From CAYRMN01 sp964425575 (GTDB lineage: Bacteria > Patescibacteriota > Patescibacteriia > 2-12-FULL-60-25), in assembly GCA_964425575.1 (NCBI GenBank), contig CAYRMN010000020.1, forward strand, positions 1 through 26,487: a stretch of 26,487 bases of DNA. The letters run 5' to 3'. The notes under the pieces are model-generated. The model did no database searches. It was given only the letters and a program-made list of their open reading frames with translations, and was not told the DNA's origin. The position numbers and the translations under genes are program-made. The number at the start of each line of letters is the position of its first letter. Position 1 is the first letter of the stretch. Positions 24,870-26,487 of this stretch are shown piece after piece.

Positions 24870-25547
24870 TTATGATTTTGCGAGTTCGACAATTTGGCCG
24901 ATGTGTTTTGCGTGAATGCCACGAAATATACTGGCTTGCCCAGCTTCAACGGACGGCGAATGTGAAACGATACTGACCACCTCATTTGGTGCACTTCGTA
25001 AAACAATCGGAGATCCGCTATACCCGCCAATGACAGGACCGGAAATTTGAACTGTTTTTCTTCCCTGATTCTGCTCCAGCACTTCACTACCGATCACGCC
25101 CTCTGCGTAAGAAGGTGAATGTTTCTCGTTCAAAAGCTGCATCCCAAGAGGAAAACCCGCGTATGCTATTTCTTGTCCAACCTGCAGCGCGCCAGCATGC
25201 AAAGTCAGCCCTGCCTCGGACTCGGACTTTAAAACCCCTAGGTCATCGCTATTTAATGGCTGTATTTCGAGAACGGCGATGTCGTGCAACTCGTCGATAA
25301 TAATGGTTTTTGCTTTTCGATACGGTTTTGCATTCCCACCGACGACTAGGATGCCAACCTCTTGAGGATCCTTGCCATAAATGTCGCCCACCACGTGCGC
25401 GCACGTAACGAAATATCCATCGAGCCAGAATCCTGTTCCGAAAACATTCAATCTCGGCGGCTCAAAATTTACAGTCACCGCATTGAATATCGGTTTGATG
25501 ATGCCGACCGTTCGTACGGCGTTCAATAAAACAGTGTTATTGGTCAT
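24870..25547 (-). CDS. Trypsin-like serine protease in the restriction operon
   Basis: A 225-residue single-domain protease of the S1 (trypsin/HtrA-type) fold. The whole triad is present: His51 in TCAHVVG, Asp89 in ELHDIAVLEI and Ser177 in GGYSGSP, with FGTGFWLD ahead of the His as in HtrA-like enzymes. There is no signal peptide and no PDZ domain, so it acts in the cytosol. ATG 25547 lies 4 nt after the half-hsdS stop, and the stop lies 4 nt before hsdM, which fixes it as an internal gene of the operon. Its target is not known; cleavage of an operon partner or phage protein is inference. The 25586 start would overlap the half-hsdS gene. Confidence 0.85.
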   Translation of the reverse strand: MTNNTVLLNAVRTVGIIKPIFNAVTVNFEPPRLNVFGTGFWLDGYFVTCAHVVGDIYGKDPQEVGILVVGGNAKPYRKAKTIIIDELHDIAVLEIQPLNSDDLGVLKSESEAGLTLHAGALQVGQEIAYAGFPLGMQLLNEKHSPSYAEGVIGSEVLEQNQGRKTVQISGPVIGGYSGSPIVLRSAPNEVVSIVSHSPSVEAGQASIFRGIHAKHIGQIVELAKS

Positions 25548-25551
25548 ATGG

Positions 25552-26142
25552 TTAGGCGTGGATGGAGGATTTAATCGTGCTGGCAAGGATGTCTTGCAAA
25601 AGCGATTTGCGTTTATTTAACAGCCGCGTTTGGTTTGAGATGTTTTCATAAACCGATGCGAGAGTATGTTGCGCCGAGGTCGAAGGTCGAGGGATTTCCA
25701 TTTCCTGCAATTCCTTTATAAGGAGCGTTCGAATATTTGAACCCGTCGAGAGACGACGAAGCATCTCTTGGCCGATTTCGGAATTCAAGAATACGACCAA
25801 ATATCCGGCGGAGATAATTTTGATATCAGGGCGAAGGACGTAGACGGAAGACGCTGCGATTGTGCTCGACCCTGGATCTGCAACCAACGTGGCCTTAAAT
25901 CCTCCAACCGCCGTCCCTCGTGAAGCTAGCAGCACGTCGCCATCTTGTATGGTGGCGTTCGACGCCTTTTGCTCGAGAGTGACCTTGGGCAATACGGTTT
26001 CTCGAGTGATTGGAACACCTGGAGCGATATTTTTTGCTTGAACAACGGCAATATTTCCGCTTTTACCTTCTGGCAAAGCGGTTCGGAACGTGTATCCGGA
26101 TATGATCTGTACCGCGTCTTTTAGCTTCATGTTTCTAGACAT
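25552..26142 (-). CDS. Half-length HsdS-like specificity protein
   Basis: A 196-residue protein with a single target-recognition domain and one helical spacer. The start MKLKDAVQIISGYTFRT and the end LQEMEIPRPSTSAQHTLASVYENISNQTRLLNKRKSLL match one half of an HsdS. Half-size HsdS proteins can dimerise to read a palindromic site, or work with a fuller partner. It opens the operon, whereas the full-length hsdS comes later. No second hsdM is present, so it either shares HsdM or has another role with the adjacent protease. ATG 26142 is at the predicted transcription start; ATG 26130 is the alternative. No SD is seen. Confidence 0.85.
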   Translation of the reverse strand: MSRNMKLKDAVQIISGYTFRTALPEGKSGNIAVVQAKNIAPGVPITRETVLPKVTLEQKASNATIQDGDVLLASRGTAVGGFKATLVADPGSSTIAASSVYVLRPDIKIISAGYLVVFLNSEIGQEMLRRLSTGSNIRTLLIKELQEMEIPRPSTSAQHTLASVYENISNQTRLLNKRKSLLQDILASTIKSSIHA

Positions 26143-26148
26143 GCATAG

Positions 26149-26177
26149 AGTCTACTGCAATATTCTACGGCTGTCAA
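26149..26177 (-). promoter_or_regulatory. Promoter of the restriction operon
   Basis: Minus-strand -35 TTGACA (26172-26177), a perfect match, 17-nt spacer, and -10 TAGACT (26149-26154). Six nt separate the -10 from ATG 26142, so the message is predicted to be leaderless. Confidence 0.7.
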
Positions 26178-26213
26178 GGATTTTATCGCACACATGCGCC
26201 TACTGCGATATTC
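26152..26213 (-). promoter_or_regulatory. Pair of direct repeats at the operon promoter
   Basis: GAATATTGCAGTAG (26152-26165) overlaps the spacer and -10; GAATATCGCAGTAG (26200-26213) lies upstream of the -35. They differ in one of 14 bases and are 48 bp apart, close to 4.6 helical turns. They fit operator sites for a regulator not encoded in the window. Confidence 0.55.
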
Positions 26214-26424
26214 AATAGATATTTACGCCGTTTAGCAATAACCAAACCACCTTGTGGATATCTCCCGTTTCCCCATTATGCCTTTCGCTATCGTCTGTCG
26301 CATGGCGAACAAAACGCACACGTACACCAAACTGCAATATAGGTTTGGTGCAGAAAACAACGGATCTTTTATGATCCATCATCCACGCTAAGATTCTCAC
26401 ATCCAACCATTTCAGAATCGACAT
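26212..26424 (-). CDS. Doubtful small ORF at the window edge
   Basis: A 70-residue frame (MSILKWLDVRILAWMMDHKR at the start) that I do not recognise. GAGG lies about 7 nt before its ATG, a weak argument for translation. The same stretch contains the hairpins CACCAAAC/GTTTGGTG (26325-26350) and GGATC/GATCC (26362-26377), which are odd for a gene this short and suit a regulatory leader or a terminator instead. It would read toward the restriction operon. The 345 nt from 26143 to the end hold only this frame, the operon promoter and these hairpins. Confidence 0.2.
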   Translation of the reverse strand: MSILKWLDVRILAWMMDHKRSVVFCTKPILQFGVRVRFVRHATDDSERHNGETGDIHKVVWLLLNGVNIY

Positions 26425-26487
26425 AAGGTCGCCTCAAAAAATATATTTTACACGTAAAAAGCCCTATCGCTTCCCATGGCTGTGCCA

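Noticed and set aside
24866..25087. N-terminal extension of HsdM
   Set aside because: It overlaps the protease gene in another frame, and MSKSYTQEDL at 24865 is the normal HsdM start.

Overview
The window looks like a piece of a small-genome, uncultured bacterial chromosome, most likely Patescibacteria (CPR) or a similarly compact lineage. This is inference. The reasons are very tight packing, single-copy genes on alternating strands, and several genes whose apparent promoter -10 element sits only 6-12 nt before the start codon with no Shine-Dalgarno (SD) sequence. Several families of palindromic repeats also fill the gaps. The standard code is used, with TGA as a stop. A 10-base N run at 23868-23877 shows that this is an assembled scaffold.

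Left part (1-5360): tRNA-Lys(TTT) with a terminator, a divergent DHH-like phosphoesterase, an aldo/keto reductase, a three-gene zinc/manganese ABC importer (znuA-znuC-znuB, minus strand), and a divergently transcribed SAM methyltransferase.

Middle part (5360-16130): a nitroreductase, a strikingly G+C-rich sigma-70 factor gene with a strong SD, a two-permease plus ATPase ABC-2 exporter, a second G+C-rich gene of unknown function, a geranylgeranyl-reductase-like flavoprotein, a small coiled-coil protein, a NUDIX hydrolase, a YihY/BrkB membrane protein and a membrane-anchored DsbA-like thioredoxin. Palindromic intergenic repeats of at least five sequence families lie between these genes. Two families occur twice.

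Right part (16180-26487): a defence island. It begins at a 23-nt fragment matching the 3' end of a tRNA (TTCGAAT to CCA), which looks like an attachment-site remnant, followed by a DUF3800 gene. Then comes one long minus-strand operon in this order: half-length HsdS (one target-recognition domain), trypsin-like serine protease, HsdM, zinc-ribbon DUF4145 protein, full-length HsdS, HsdR, YgjP-type metalloprotease, and a 48-residue very basic protein. All but the last gene are spaced by 1-9 nt or overlap by 4 nt. A good promoter and a pair of 14-bp direct repeats lie just before the first gene. The combination of a catalytically intact secretion-less trypsin-like protease and a second, half-size specificity subunit within one type I restriction-modification operon is the most unusual thing in the window.
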